Made by a program: the position numbers and the translations under genes. Shown here one piece after another: positions 8,066-15,449 of a DNA stretch of 36,946 nucleotides; positions within the stretch are counted from its first letter, which is position 1; each line of letters starts with the position of its first letter. The stretch comes from an uncultured Acidimicrobiales bacterium (GTDB lineage Bacteria; Actinomycetota; Acidimicrobiia; Acidimicrobiales; UBA10347), in assembly GCA_938015575.1 (NCBI GenBank), contig CALLPT010000150.1:1-36946 (forward strand), written 5' to 3'. The notes below the pieces were generated by a model. The model was not told the origin of the DNA. It saw only the letters and a list, made by a program, of their open reading frames with translations, and searched no databases.

Positions 8066-8554
8066 ATGTGGACGCTGAAACGCCCCGCCGCTCGCGTCGT
8101 GGTCCTTGACCGTGACAAGCGCATCTTCTTGATCAATGGTCGTGATCCTGCCGATGCGTCGAAGGAACCGTGGCTCGAGATCCCGGGCGGCGGTATCGAC
8201 CCGGGCGAGGACAGCGCGGTTGCTGTGGCCCGTGAGCTCTACGAAGAGACCGGAATCGAAGACGCGGAGATCGGCCCGGTGATCTGGGTGCAACACGTCG
8301 AGTTCGAATTCGGTGGCATCCACTTCGACAGCGACGAGAAGATCCACGTCGCTTGGTGCGATGGTGGCGAGTGGCGGCCGCGGCACCTCGAGTTTCTCGA
8401 AGCGCAGGCGTTCAGCGGTGCAGACTGGTGGTCGCTCGACGACCTGTTGGCGAGCGACAAGCCAGTTCTGCCGGTGCGTCTACGAGAATTCTTGCCGGAC
8501 ATCGTCGCGGGCAATCTTCCCGCTACCCCGATCGATATCGCCCCGGTTGAGTAA
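8066..8554 (+). CDS. Nudix hydrolase
   Basis: It hydrolyses a nucleoside diphosphate linked to another group; the substrate is not determinable. The 162-residue product has a complete Nudix box from G42 to I64 (GGIDPGEDSAVAVARELYEE then TGI), matching Gx5Ex7REUxEExGU, including the metal-binding REVxEE-type glutamates E57, E60 and E61. The N-terminal strand RVVVLDRDKRIFLIN is typical of stand-alone Nudix proteins. It starts just after the CTAG-rich region. Its end is convergent with the small membrane-protein gene, 57 bases away, with no obvious terminator between. Confidence 0.9.
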   Translation: MWTLKRPAARVVVLDRDKRIFLINGRDPADASKEPWLEIPGGGIDPGEDSAVAVARELYEETGIEDAEIGPVIWVQHVEFEFGGIHFDSDEKIHVAWCDGGEWRPRHLEFLEAQAFSGADWWSLDDLLASDKPVLPVRLREFLPDIVAGNLPATPIDIAPVE

Positions 8555-8611
8555 CCGGGTTTGCTGACGCTCGCCGTTGGGTGATGCGCCGCAGCTGGGA
8601 CGGCGACTCGA

Positions 8612-8890
8612 TCAGTGGCCGTCGGGCAAGCCGAGGTCGGCCCGGTCGGCTGCCTTGACGGCGTAGCCCACGATGATCGCGGGCAAAAGCAAGACGGAGC
8701 CGATCAGCAGGCAGGCAATGACGATCCAACCCCAGGTGTCGTTGAACCCGGTGAACAGGGCGATGAAGAACGCGATCATCGCGAGAAGAAACGCGGTGTA
8801 GCCGAGTCGTTTGCCGAGATCGGCAGCGCGGGAGAACTTGGCGCGGCGTTCGAGGATCGGATCGGAAGCAGCCGCGGGATGTTCGGTCAT
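8612..8890 (-). CDS. Small membrane protein with two helices, unknown function
   Basis: The 92-residue product has a charged N-terminal segment (TEHPAAASDPILERRAKFSR) and two strong hydrophobic segments, LGYTAFLLAMIAFFIALFTG and WGWIVIACLLIGSVLLLPAI. The start at 8890 has AGGATGG about six bases upstream and overlaps the glycosyltransferase stop as ATGA, so it is translationally coupled to that gene. An ATG three codons upstream (8899) is also possible. I do not recognise the family. Confidence 0.8.
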   Translation of the reverse strand: MTEHPAAASDPILERRAKFSRAADLGKRLGYTAFLLAMIAFFIALFTGFNDTWGWIVIACLLIGSVLLLPAIIVGYAVKAADRADLGLPDGH

Positions 8891-9915
8891 GTGAACCATC
8901 CTGCGTCATCGATGACCGCCTGGATGCGCACCATCGATGCTTCGATCGAGAACTTGTCGATCGCGAGCGCCCGGTTGGCGTCGAGCATGTCGTTGTCAGG
9001 GGCATCGACCAGCTGTCGGACCTCGTCAACCTGGTCGGGGCGGAACCAGGTGAAGCCGAGGGCGCTCAGTTCTTCGGCGACGGGATAGTTGCCGACGATC
9101 ACGGGTCGACGGTGGATGGATGCTTCGATTGGCGGATTCCCGAAGCCCTCCCAGAGCGAAGGGAACACGACGACGTCTGCGGCTGCGTAGATGTCGGGGA
9201 TGTGACCGGACGGTTGGCGGATGACCGGCACTTGCGAGGTGGACAGCAGCCAGTCCAGATGTGTCCCGTAGCCCTCTTCGGCTTCGCCGAGCAACCAGTA
9301 CACGCCGCCGAGCTCTTCGGCGAGGCGGAGGGCGAGGGGGATGTTCTTGCGTGGGATGGCTCGCACCGGGTGGGCGACAACGATGTCGTCGTCGGACACG
9401 CCAAGCTCGGCGCGGCTGGCGCTTCGGTCGCCGAAGTCCTCGTCGGTCCGGAACGGGTTGTAGATGGTGACGGCCTCGAAGCCGCGTGCTTCCATCTGGT
9501 GGCGGGTCAGCTCGTTGATGGTGACGTGGCGCCACATCGGATCGTGCATCGGGAGCTCATCGATGTGGCCATACCGGTCCCGCTGCCACGGCGGGTCGTG
9601 ATGATGCATGATCGCCGGCCGCCCCTTGAGGTACGAGCCGACGGCGCGGCTTGCCGGCAGGTTCATTGGGATGGTGCAGAGGTTCTCGACCACGACGAGG
9701 TCGACGTCGCCGAGTGCTCGGTCGAGATCGGCCGAGGTTGGCGCCGCTTTGGCGTCGATCGCCAACCCGGGGATGACATGATCGACAGGTCCCTCGCCAG
9801 CAACGGTGCGGACGTCGAAGCCGAGTTCGGTGAGGGCCTCGCCCCACCGGGCGGCGACGATACTGACGCCGTCGGAGAGTCCGAGGCGAAACGACACGAA
9901 TGCACAGGTCCTCAT
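8887..9915 (-). CDS. Glycosyltransferase, GT4-like (GT-B fold)
   Basis: The 342-residue product transfers a sugar from an activated donor to an unknown acceptor in the cytoplasm. The N-terminal half opens MRTCAFVSFRLGLSDGVSIV, the glycine-containing acceptor-domain start of GT4 enzymes. The C-terminal half has VAHPVRAIPRKNIPLALRLA and the donor-binding E-x7-E region VFPSLWEGFGNPPIEASIHR, then VIVGNYPVAEEL. It is the first gene of a two-gene minus-strand unit with the small membrane protein. It is divergent, 72 bases away, from a GH63-like hydrolase, which suggests the pair acts on related glycosides (inference). Confidence 0.85.
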   Translation of the reverse strand: MRTCAFVSFRLGLSDGVSIVAARWGEALTELGFDVRTVAGEGPVDHVIPGLAIDAKAAPTSADLDRALGDVDLVVVENLCTIPMNLPASRAVGSYLKGRPAIMHHHDPPWQRDRYGHIDELPMHDPMWRHVTINELTRHQMEARGFEAVTIYNPFRTDEDFGDRSASRAELGVSDDDIVVAHPVRAIPRKNIPLALRLAEELGGVYWLLGEAEEGYGTHLDWLLSTSQVPVIRQPSGHIPDIYAAADVVVFPSLWEGFGNPPIEASIHRRPVIVGNYPVAEELSALGFTWFRPDQVDEVRQLVDAPDNDMLDANRALAIDKFSIEASMVRIQAVIDDAGWFT

Positions 9916-9987
9916 GACGGCCGCCCTGGCACAGGAGCGGATCGCTCTGATGGAACCGAATACGTCACCACGCCGGACGGTAGCGCC

Positions 9988-11193
9988 ATGAACACCGAGC
10001 CCCCAGATCCCACGAGCCCAGATCCCACGAGCCCAGATCCCAGTAGCCCAGACCCAAGTAGCCCAGATTTGGCTGGTGCGGCGGCTGAGCTGCTGGAGCG
10101 GCATTGGCGCCCCGAGGGGTTCACGATGCCGAACGCGGCGACCTATCCCTGGCAGTGGTTGTGGGACTCGTGTTTTCATGCCCTCGTGTGGGCCCGTCTC
10201 GGCGATGGCCGGGCGGTCGTCGAGATCGAGAAGCTGTTCACCTATCAGACGCCGTCTGGGTTCGTGCCGCACATGAACTACCTGCCCGACCCCGATGCGG
10301 CGCTCGACGTCTGGGGTCGATCGGGTGCATCGACGATCACCCAGCCGCCGATGTATGGGCACGCGATCGCCGAGCTCGCTCGCTCCGGTGTGGCCGTGGG
10401 TGATGCGATCCTCGAAGCGGCCGAGCGTGGTTTGCGGTTCCTGTTCGAGCATCGTCGCCGATCGTCGTCGGGGCTGATCGAACTCGCGCATCCGTGGGAG
10501 TCGGGCTGCGATGACAGCGCCCGATGGGATGCCGCGATGCAGGGTCCGTGGAGTCGTGAGCGCTGGCGTGAGCACAAGTGGCACCTTGTCTCCACCGTCG
10601 TCACCGACGACGAGGGCGCAGCGATCGCCAACGATGCGTTTCCGGTCGCGTCGGTCGGCTTCAACGCGTTGGTCGCGTTCAATGCGTTCGAACTCGCTTC
10701 GGTGCGGGGCTCCGATGTATTGCACTCACACGCTTCAGCACTTGCCGAGCGCATCTCGTCGCGCTGGGACGATGACCTGCGCACGTGGGTTGATGACGGA
10801 GCCTTGGCGACGTCGACGGGTCGAACACGCACCGTCGATGCTCACTTTGCTCTGCTGGTCGACCCGGATCGAAATCACACCTCGATCGGGCTCGCGGACC
10901 TGATCGATCCGGCAGCCTTCGGTGCCGCGTATGGTCCGGCCGGCATCCATCGAGACGAGCCGACTCGCGACCCTCGCACCTATTGGCGCGGTCCTGCATG
11001 GCCACAGATGAGTTACCTGCTCTGGTTCGCCGCTCGGCGCCTTGGCGACGAGGCCGTTGCCGACGCGATCGCGTCCTCGCTCCGGGCGGGCGCCACGTCC
11101 TCTGGTTGGGCCGAGTTCTGGGAGCCGGACACGGGCGAGGGGCTGGGGGCGATCCCCCAGAGCTGGGCGACGGTCGCGCTCTTGGTGGTGTAA
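9988..11193 (+). CDS. GH63-type glycoside hydrolase, glucosyl-/mannosylglycerate hydrolase-like
   Basis: The 401-residue product resembles the (alpha/alpha)6-barrel enzymes that hydrolyse mannosylglycerate or glucosylglycerate. Family-like blocks are WQWLWDSCFHALVWARLGDG, HPWESGCDDSARWD (the Asp of this block is the likely acid), TYWRGPAWPQMSYLLW, and FWEPDTGEGLGAIPQSW near the end (the Glu is the likely base). These roles come from knowledge of the family and were not aligned here. The N-terminus (residues about 5-26) is a PDPTSPDPTS-type repeat that is not part of the fold. The start ATG at 9988 has only a weak site. Substrate assignment is tentative. Confidence 0.8.
   Translation: MNTEPPDPTSPDPTSPDPSSPDPSSPDLAGAAAELLERHWRPEGFTMPNAATYPWQWLWDSCFHALVWARLGDGRAVVEIEKLFTYQTPSGFVPHMNYLPDPDAALDVWGRSGASTITQPPMYGHAIAELARSGVAVGDAILEAAERGLRFLFEHRRRSSSGLIELAHPWESGCDDSARWDAAMQGPWSRERWREHKWHLVSTVVTDDEGAAIANDAFPVASVGFNALVAFNAFELASVRGSDVLHSHASALAERISSRWDDDLRTWVDDGALATSTGRTRTVDAHFALLVDPDRNHTSIGLADLIDPAAFGAAYGPAGIHRDEPTRDPRTYWRGPAWPQMSYLLWFAARRLGDEAVADAIASSLRAGATSSGWAEFWEPDTGEGLGAIPQSWATVALLVV
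10002..10068 (+). repeat. 15-bp tandem repeat at the 5' end of the glycosidase gene
   Basis: Units at 10002, 10017, 10032 and 10047, with a partial fifth at 10062, have consensus CCCAGATCCCACGAG. The first two are identical and later ones diverge. They encode PDPTS/PDPSS. The 15-bp period keeps the frame, so copy-number change would alter only the N-terminal tail length. Confidence 0.92.
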
Positions 11194-11257
11194 CGACCAC
11201 AGATGTGACGGTTCCGGCACAAATCGCGCGACAAACCGTGCCGACCCAGCGACTGGA

Positions 11258-11286
11258 TTGACACACCCACTACGGGGATCACATTT
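11258..11286 (+). promoter_or_regulatory. Candidate promoter for the BON-like gene
   Basis: A perfect -35 hexamer TTGACA (11258-11263) is followed 17 bases later by ACATTT (11281-11286), a weak -10. It lies about 75 bases upstream of the GTG at 11360 and is preceded by no other plus-strand gene closer than 11193. Confidence 0.45.
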
Positions 11287-11359
11287 CGGCACCGTTGCAT
11301 CGAGCCCGCCTGGCGGGGGCTCAGGTCCGGTCGTTTGCCGAAACATTTCGAGGAGAACT

Positions 11360-12436
11360 GTGGCATCGAACCATGAGCGCGCGCGCCAGCGCGGATCCAA
11401 AGCTAAGTCAACAGCGGCCAGGACTGCGGCGTCAGCTGGTGAAACCGTCACTGCGTCTGCTTCCACCTCGGTGGGCACGACCGCGACCACCAAGACGACA
11501 TCGATGGCCGGAAGAAAGGTCACGGGCTGGACCCAGTACCTGCCGCCAAACCGACGAGGCAAGTTTCCCTGGAAGCTCCGATGGCTTGGACTTGTCCCGC
11601 TCGGCCTGCTTGGGCTGTTGGGCGGCGGCTGGGCGTGGGACCACATGGAAGACGGACTCGACGAGCGGGCGCGAGCTCACCTGGCCTGCGAGGGCATCGA
11701 CGCGGACCGGCTCGATATGGACTGGAGCTATCGCGATGTCACCGTCGAGGGCGAGCTTCCCACCGGCATCACCGTCGATCGGTTGAAGCAGGTCATCGAC
11801 GGCGGTTCCGATGACGCCGCATGTCTGGCCAGGGCCGGCATCGATGCCGACGACGATCCTGGCGTCTACGACGTGAACGTGGCGGGGCTGACCGCTGCTG
11901 CGCCGCTCGTGGTGCCGGACCCCGAGCCAACCGCAACGCCGGTGCCCGAACCGACGGCAACGCCAGTGCCGGAGCCGACGGCGACGCCAGCACCGGAGCC
12001 GACGGCGACTGCGACCCCTGAACCCACGGCCACCGCGACGCCGGAACCAACGACGGTGCCGATCGCGGTCGCGCTCGACACGAGCGGCGGCTATGACGGA
12101 CGCACCATCACCCTGAGCGGCGTCGTTGCCTCCGAAGAACAACGCGAACGTCTGGTCGACGCGGCGGTCTCTGCCGTCGGCATCGACAACGTGATCGATG
12201 AACTCGAGATCGACGACACTCGCGCCGCCGACGGAAACGACGAGCTGGTCGGTGACCTGGCCCTGGTCGTCGGACTCTTCGGCAACGAGCTGCTCGAGGG
12301 CAGCGCCCAGCTCACCGACGGTGCGCTCACGTGGGATCTGCTGGCAGCGAATCCCGATATCGCGGCCGCGCTCAATCTGCCCGGCAGCGGAACGCTCGAT
12401 GCCGCCGAGGCTCGTGTCCCGCAGTTCACCGGATGA
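11360..12436 (+). CDS. Membrane-anchored protein with BON-like domains and Pro/Thr linker
   Basis: The 358-residue product has a basic, Thr/Ser/Ala-rich N-terminal tail (about 1-70), one transmembrane helix (about 74-93, WLGLVPLGLLGLLGGGWAW), then an extracytoplasmic region. Residues about 105-185 (VTVEGELPTGITVDRLKQVI) and about 235-300 (RTITLSGVVASEEQRERLVD, GIDNVIDELEI) resemble BON domains. They are separated by an EPTATPVP repeat linker (about 189-232). The layout recalls the BON part of mycobacterial ArfA but lacks a visible OmpA domain. The GTG start follows GAGGAG by 5-6 bases. It lies 80 bases upstream of the coiled-coil gene, probably in one operon. Confidence 0.7.
   Translation: MASNHERARQRGSKAKSTAARTAASAGETVTASASTSVGTTATTKTTSMAGRKVTGWTQYLPPNRRGKFPWKLRWLGLVPLGLLGLLGGGWAWDHMEDGLDERARAHLACEGIDADRLDMDWSYRDVTVEGELPTGITVDRLKQVIDGGSDDAACLARAGIDADDDPGVYDVNVAGLTAAAPLVVPDPEPTATPVPEPTATPVPEPTATPAPEPTATATPEPTATATPEPTTVPIAVALDTSGGYDGRTITLSGVVASEEQRERLVDAAVSAVGIDNVIDELEIDDTRAADGNDELVGDLALVVGLFGNELLEGSAQLTDGALTWDLLAANPDIAAALNLPGSGTLDAAEARVPQFTG
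11924..12055 (+). repeat. 24-bp tandem repeat encoding the EPTATPVP linker
   Basis: Five 24-bp units begin at 11924, 11948, 11972, 11996 and 12020, with a partial sixth at 12044. Each encodes an EPTAT-type octapeptide. They differ mostly at third positions, so this array is older than the amidase one. Confidence 0.88.
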
Positions 12437-12516
12437 GCACGCCGATGCCTCGCCCCGAAACCTCAATCGTCACTCGCCCTACCTCCACCAGCGCCACGGT
12501 CTGAAAGGACACCGCC

Positions 12517-15237
12517 ATGCCTCATTTCCTCGCCGAATACATCCTCCCGCTCCTCCTCGCCGCACTGTTCGGGCTCTTGCTCGGTTGGCTGCTGTGGCGT
12601 TGGCGGCGCCGCGGCCTCAAGGTCTCCGAGTACAACAAGCTGCTCGAATCCGAGACCACGTGGTCGACCGAGCGTGAAGGCCTGCGCTCGCAGACACTGT
12701 CGCTCCAGGGCGATCTCGATAGTTCCCGAGCTGCCGAGGCGAAGCTGCGAGCCGACTACGACGCAGAGCTCAATGCCCGCTCGGGTCTCCAAGCCGAGCT
12801 CGATGCGGCGAACGTGCAACTCAGTGCCCGCGAAGGTCTTCAAGGCGACCTCGATGCGACATTGGCTGCACGCGACGCGCTGCAGAGCGAACTCGATGGC
12901 GCCCGCTCGGCCAACACGAATCTGCAGAGCGAACTGGACGAAGCCCGCTCGGTCAGCACGAATCTGCAGAGCGAGCTCGATGCGAACGTGAGCCGTATCG
13001 CTGGCCTCGAGAGCGATGCTTCGCAGGTCACCGCGCTGCAGGCGAGCCTCGCCGCCGCAACTGCTCGTGCCGACCAGAGCATGGGTCTCCAGGGCGATCT
13101 CGATGCGGCCCGCTCGGCTCATGCCTCTCTCGAAGCTGATCTCGATGCGGCCCGCTCGGCTCATGCGAGCGTGCAGGGTGATCTCGATGCCGCGAACGCA
13201 GCGAAAGCGTCGCTCGAAGCAGATCTTGAAACCGCTCGTTCGACGCAGTCACGCCTCCAGGTCGAGCTCGACGAGGCCCGAAGCAATGCGGCATCACTCA
13301 AGGGTGACCTCGACGCCGCTCGCTCCAACGAAGCCTTGCTCAAGAGCGATCTCGATGCCGCCGTCGCCGGACGCGATGGAATGAAGGCCGAGCTCGATGC
13401 CAGCGTGAGCCGCATCGCCGGCCTCGAAGCCGACGTGTCGAACGGCGAAGGTCTCCAGGGCGAACTCGCGGCCGCGATTGCGGCGCAGGCTGCGCTTCGT
13501 GGTGATCTGAGCAACGCGACCGACGGCCAGGCGTCGCTGCAGCGTGAACTCGACGAGGCGAACAAGGCCCGAGCCTCCCTCGAGGCTGAGCTGAGCGCCG
13601 CCGGCGACGCTCAGCGCACGCTCGCCGAACAACTCGCCGCGGCCCAGGCGACGCAGGCGTCGCTCCAGAGTGACGTCGACGCTGCCGCCGACCTTCGTGC
13701 TCAGCTCGAAGCTTCGCAGGCCGCCCAGACGGCGCTGTCAGGTGACCTAGATGCGGCCAAGTCGGCTGAGGGTTCGTTGCGAGCCGAGCTTGATGCGGCG
13801 AAGTCGGCTGAGGGTTCGTTGCGAGCCGAGCTTGATGCGGTGAAGTCGGCGCAGACGGAGGCCGCCGGCCAGCTTGCCGCGGCAGTAGCCGCCCACACGG
13901 CGCTCCAAGGCGAACTCGATTCGGCCAACGCGACGCGGCTGAGTCTGCAATCCAACCTCGACGAAGCAGCCGACCTGCGAGCAGAGGTCGATGCGGCCAA
14001 GGCGGCTGAGGCTTCGCTGCGAGCCGAGCTTGATGCCGCCAGGTCCGGTGAGGGTTCGTTGCGAGCCGAGCTCGATGCCGCCAAGTCGGCTCGGGCGTCC
14101 CTGGCGGGTGAACTCGACGGAGCGAAAGCCTCCGAAGCGACGCTGCGGACCGATCTTGCGGCCGCCGTCGCCGCCAGGAGCCAGCTCCAGGCCGAGGTCG
14201 AACAAGCAGCCCAGCTGCGATCCGAGCTCGACGCTGCCCGCAACGGTCACCAGACGCTCGAAGCCGATCTGGCTGCGCTGCGCAACGAGCACGGCCGTTG
14301 CGGCCTCGAACACGAGTCGCTGCGGGCAGAGCTCGCCGCCGCCAAGGCCGACCTCGAAACGCAACGCAACGAAGCAGCGGCAGCGACGGCCACCGCGGCC
14401 GACGTCGCCAAGATGCAGGCCGAGCTCGACGCTCGCCAAGGACGCATCCGAGAGTTGGAACAGCAACTCGCTGCCCAACAATCTGCCGCAGCCAAAGCAA
14501 AAGCCGCAGCGGACAAGGCCGCAGCCGATGCTGCTGCCGCCGAAGCCGCTGCGAAGGCTGCCGAACCGGTCGCCTCTCTGGCGGCGCTCAAGGCCGGCGC
14601 ATGGAAGCAGGGCACCACGAAGCTCGGCACCCCTGGCGCCAATCACAAAGACGATCTGAAGCAGATCAGTGGCATTGGCCCGAAGATGGAGGATCTCCTC
14701 AACAGCTTCGGCATCCAGAGCTGGGAGCAACTTGCGGCGCTGAGCTCGGCCGAGGTCGCCACTGTCGACGGTGCGCTCGAAGAGTTCCCGGGTCGCATCG
14801 AGCGTGACGAGTGGGTCGCACAGGCGCAGGCGTTCATCAAGAACGGCCACCAGCCCGTTGACCGTGAGCCCCGGGTCCGCAAGGACAAGTCGGGCCGCAC
14901 GATCATCTCGGACTGGACCAAAGGTCAGACCAAACTCGGCACGCCGGGAGCTGGCCACAAGGATGACCTCAAGGTCGTCAATGGCATCGGCCCGAAGATG
15001 GAAGGCCTGCTCAATGGCTTCGGCATCACGAGCTGGGAACAGCTCGCCGCCTTGAAGAAGGCCGACGTCGCGACCGTCGATGCGGCGCTCGAGGACTTCC
15101 CCGGTCGCATCGAGCGCGACGAGTGGGTACCCCAGGCCAAGGACCTGGTCCGGCGGTTCCCGCTGACCGATCCCTACCACCGGCCGACCCGCAAGACGTA
15201 TCTCAATGCGTCTGACGATGACAACCCATGGGAGTGA
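12517..15237 (+). CDS. Long membrane-anchored coiled-coil protein with two C-terminal helix-hairpin-helix domains
   Basis: The 906-residue product has an N-terminal membrane helix (FLAEYILPLLLAALFGLLLG), an arginine cluster WRWRRRG, then about 600 residues of coiled coil built on a 14-residue (two-heptad) repeat of the type DLDAARSAHASLEA. An Ala/Lys-rich tract follows (about 645-685). The C-terminus holds two copies of an HhH-like domain (about 690-775 and 797-882), each with TKLGTPGA, HKDDLK, GIGPKME, LLN-FGI-SWEQLAAL and FPGRIERDEW. The ATG has AAAGGAC 6 bases upstream. HhH folds often bind DNA or proteins, so a tether of chromosome or scaffold to the membrane is possible but unproven. I cannot name a family. 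Confidence 0.85.
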   Translation: MPHFLAEYILPLLLAALFGLLLGWLLWRWRRRGLKVSEYNKLLESETTWSTEREGLRSQTLSLQGDLDSSRAAEAKLRADYDAELNARSGLQAELDAANVQLSAREGLQGDLDATLAARDALQSELDGARSANTNLQSELDEARSVSTNLQSELDANVSRIAGLESDASQVTALQASLAAATARADQSMGLQGDLDAARSAHASLEADLDAARSAHASVQGDLDAANAAKASLEADLETARSTQSRLQVELDEARSNAASLKGDLDAARSNEALLKSDLDAAVAGRDGMKAELDASVSRIAGLEADVSNGEGLQGELAAAIAAQAALRGDLSNATDGQASLQRELDEANKARASLEAELSAAGDAQRTLAEQLAAAQATQASLQSDVDAAADLRAQLEASQAAQTALSGDLDAAKSAEGSLRAELDAAKSAEGSLRAELDAVKSAQTEAAGQLAAAVAAHTALQGELDSANATRLSLQSNLDEAADLRAEVDAAKAAEASLRAELDAARSGEGSLRAELDAAKSARASLAGELDGAKASEATLRTDLAAAVAARSQLQAEVEQAAQLRSELDAARNGHQTLEADLAALRNEHGRCGLEHESLRAELAAAKADLETQRNEAAAATATAADVAKMQAELDARQGRIRELEQQLAAQQSAAAKAKAAADKAAADAAAAEAAAKAAEPVASLAALKAGAWKQGTTKLGTPGANHKDDLKQISGIGPKMEDLLNSFGIQSWEQLAALSSAEVATVDGALEEFPGRIERDEWVAQAQAFIKNGHQPVDREPRVRKDKSGRTIISDWTKGQTKLGTPGAGHKDDLKVVNGIGPKMEGLLNGFGITSWEQLAALKKADVATVDAALEDFPGRIERDEWVPQAKDLVRRFPLTDPYHRPTRKTYLNASDDDNPWE
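13096..13179 (+). repeat. 42-bp repeat in the coiled coil, first pair
   Basis: Units 13096-13137 and 13138-13179 share their first 28 or so bases exactly and encode DLDAARSAHAS plus three variable residues. They belong to a longer 14-residue periodic array that covers most of the gene. Confidence 0.85.
13750..13833 (+). repeat. 42-bp repeat in the coiled coil, second pair
   Basis: Units 13750-13791 and 13792-13833 differ at a single base and encode DAAKSAEGSLRAEL; a third, diverging copy starts at 13834. Related copies recur near 13990-14090. Such near-identity implies recent duplication. Confidence 0.9.
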
Positions 15238-15260
15238 CATCGACGCACTGATGCTCGAAG

Positions 15261-15306
15261 CGTGAATCTCCGGATGGCGTCGGTCAACGCCATCTTCACG
15301 CGGAGA
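15261..15306 (+). other. Mutually exclusive stem-loop element before the terminator
   Basis: GATGGCG (15273-15279) pairs with CGCCATC (15288-15294). Outside it, either CGTGAA (15261-15266) pairs with TTCACG (15295-15300), or TCTCCG (15267-15272) pairs with CGGAGA (15301-15306), each leaving the other arm partly bulged. It sits between the coiled-coil gene stop and the terminator. Confidence 0.5.
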
Positions 15307-15308
15307 AG

Positions 15309-15342
15309 GAACGGGCGCCTTCGGGCGCCCGTTCGTCTTTTT
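15309..15342 (+). terminator. Rho-independent terminator
   Basis: A perfect 11-bp stem GAACGGGCGCC / GGCGCCCGTTC (15309-15319 with 15324-15334) closes on a TTCG tetraloop and is followed by GTCTTTTT. It ends the BON-like / coiled-coil transcription unit and insulates the downstream operon. Confidence 0.95.
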
Positions 15343-15353
15343 CGGGTTCACCG

Positions 15354-15380
15354 TTGCTCGGCGCCTGCTCCCTTTACAAT
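15354..15380 (+). promoter_or_regulatory. Candidate promoter of the PLP / molybdenum-hydroxylase operon
   Basis: TTGCTC (15354-15359) and a near-consensus -10 TACAAT (15375-15380) are separated by 15 bases, slightly short. It lies directly after the terminator and about 70 bases before the ATG at 15450, in a locally AT-rich patch. Confidence 0.55.
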
Positions 15381-15388
15381 TTGTTAAG

Positions 15389-15424
15389 CCCAGGTCACGC
15401 TGGGTGCCGGGGCGGTTCCCGGCA
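15389..15424 (+). other. Two abutting hairpins in the operon leader
   Basis: CCCAG-GTCACG-CTGGG (15389-15404) is followed with no spacer by TGCCGGG-GCGGTT-CCCGGCA (15405-15424), 25 bases before the start codon. It could be a regulatory leader. It does not match a riboswitch class I can recognise. Confidence 0.45.
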
Positions 15425-15449
15425 ATAGCAAGCGAGAGAGCTGGAACAC

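Noticed and set aside
9112-9987. Upstream extension of the GH63-like gene
   Set aside because: It is antisense to the glycosyltransferase, which has clear GT4 motifs; ATG 9988 fits the gene order.
13096-14130. Tandem repeats as a CRISPR array
   Set aside because: They are in-frame heptad repeats without unique spacers.
15389-15424. Leader hairpins as a known riboswitch (SAM, guanidine-II, Moco)
   Set aside because: Loop sequences and spacing do not match the conserved cores of those classes as I know them.
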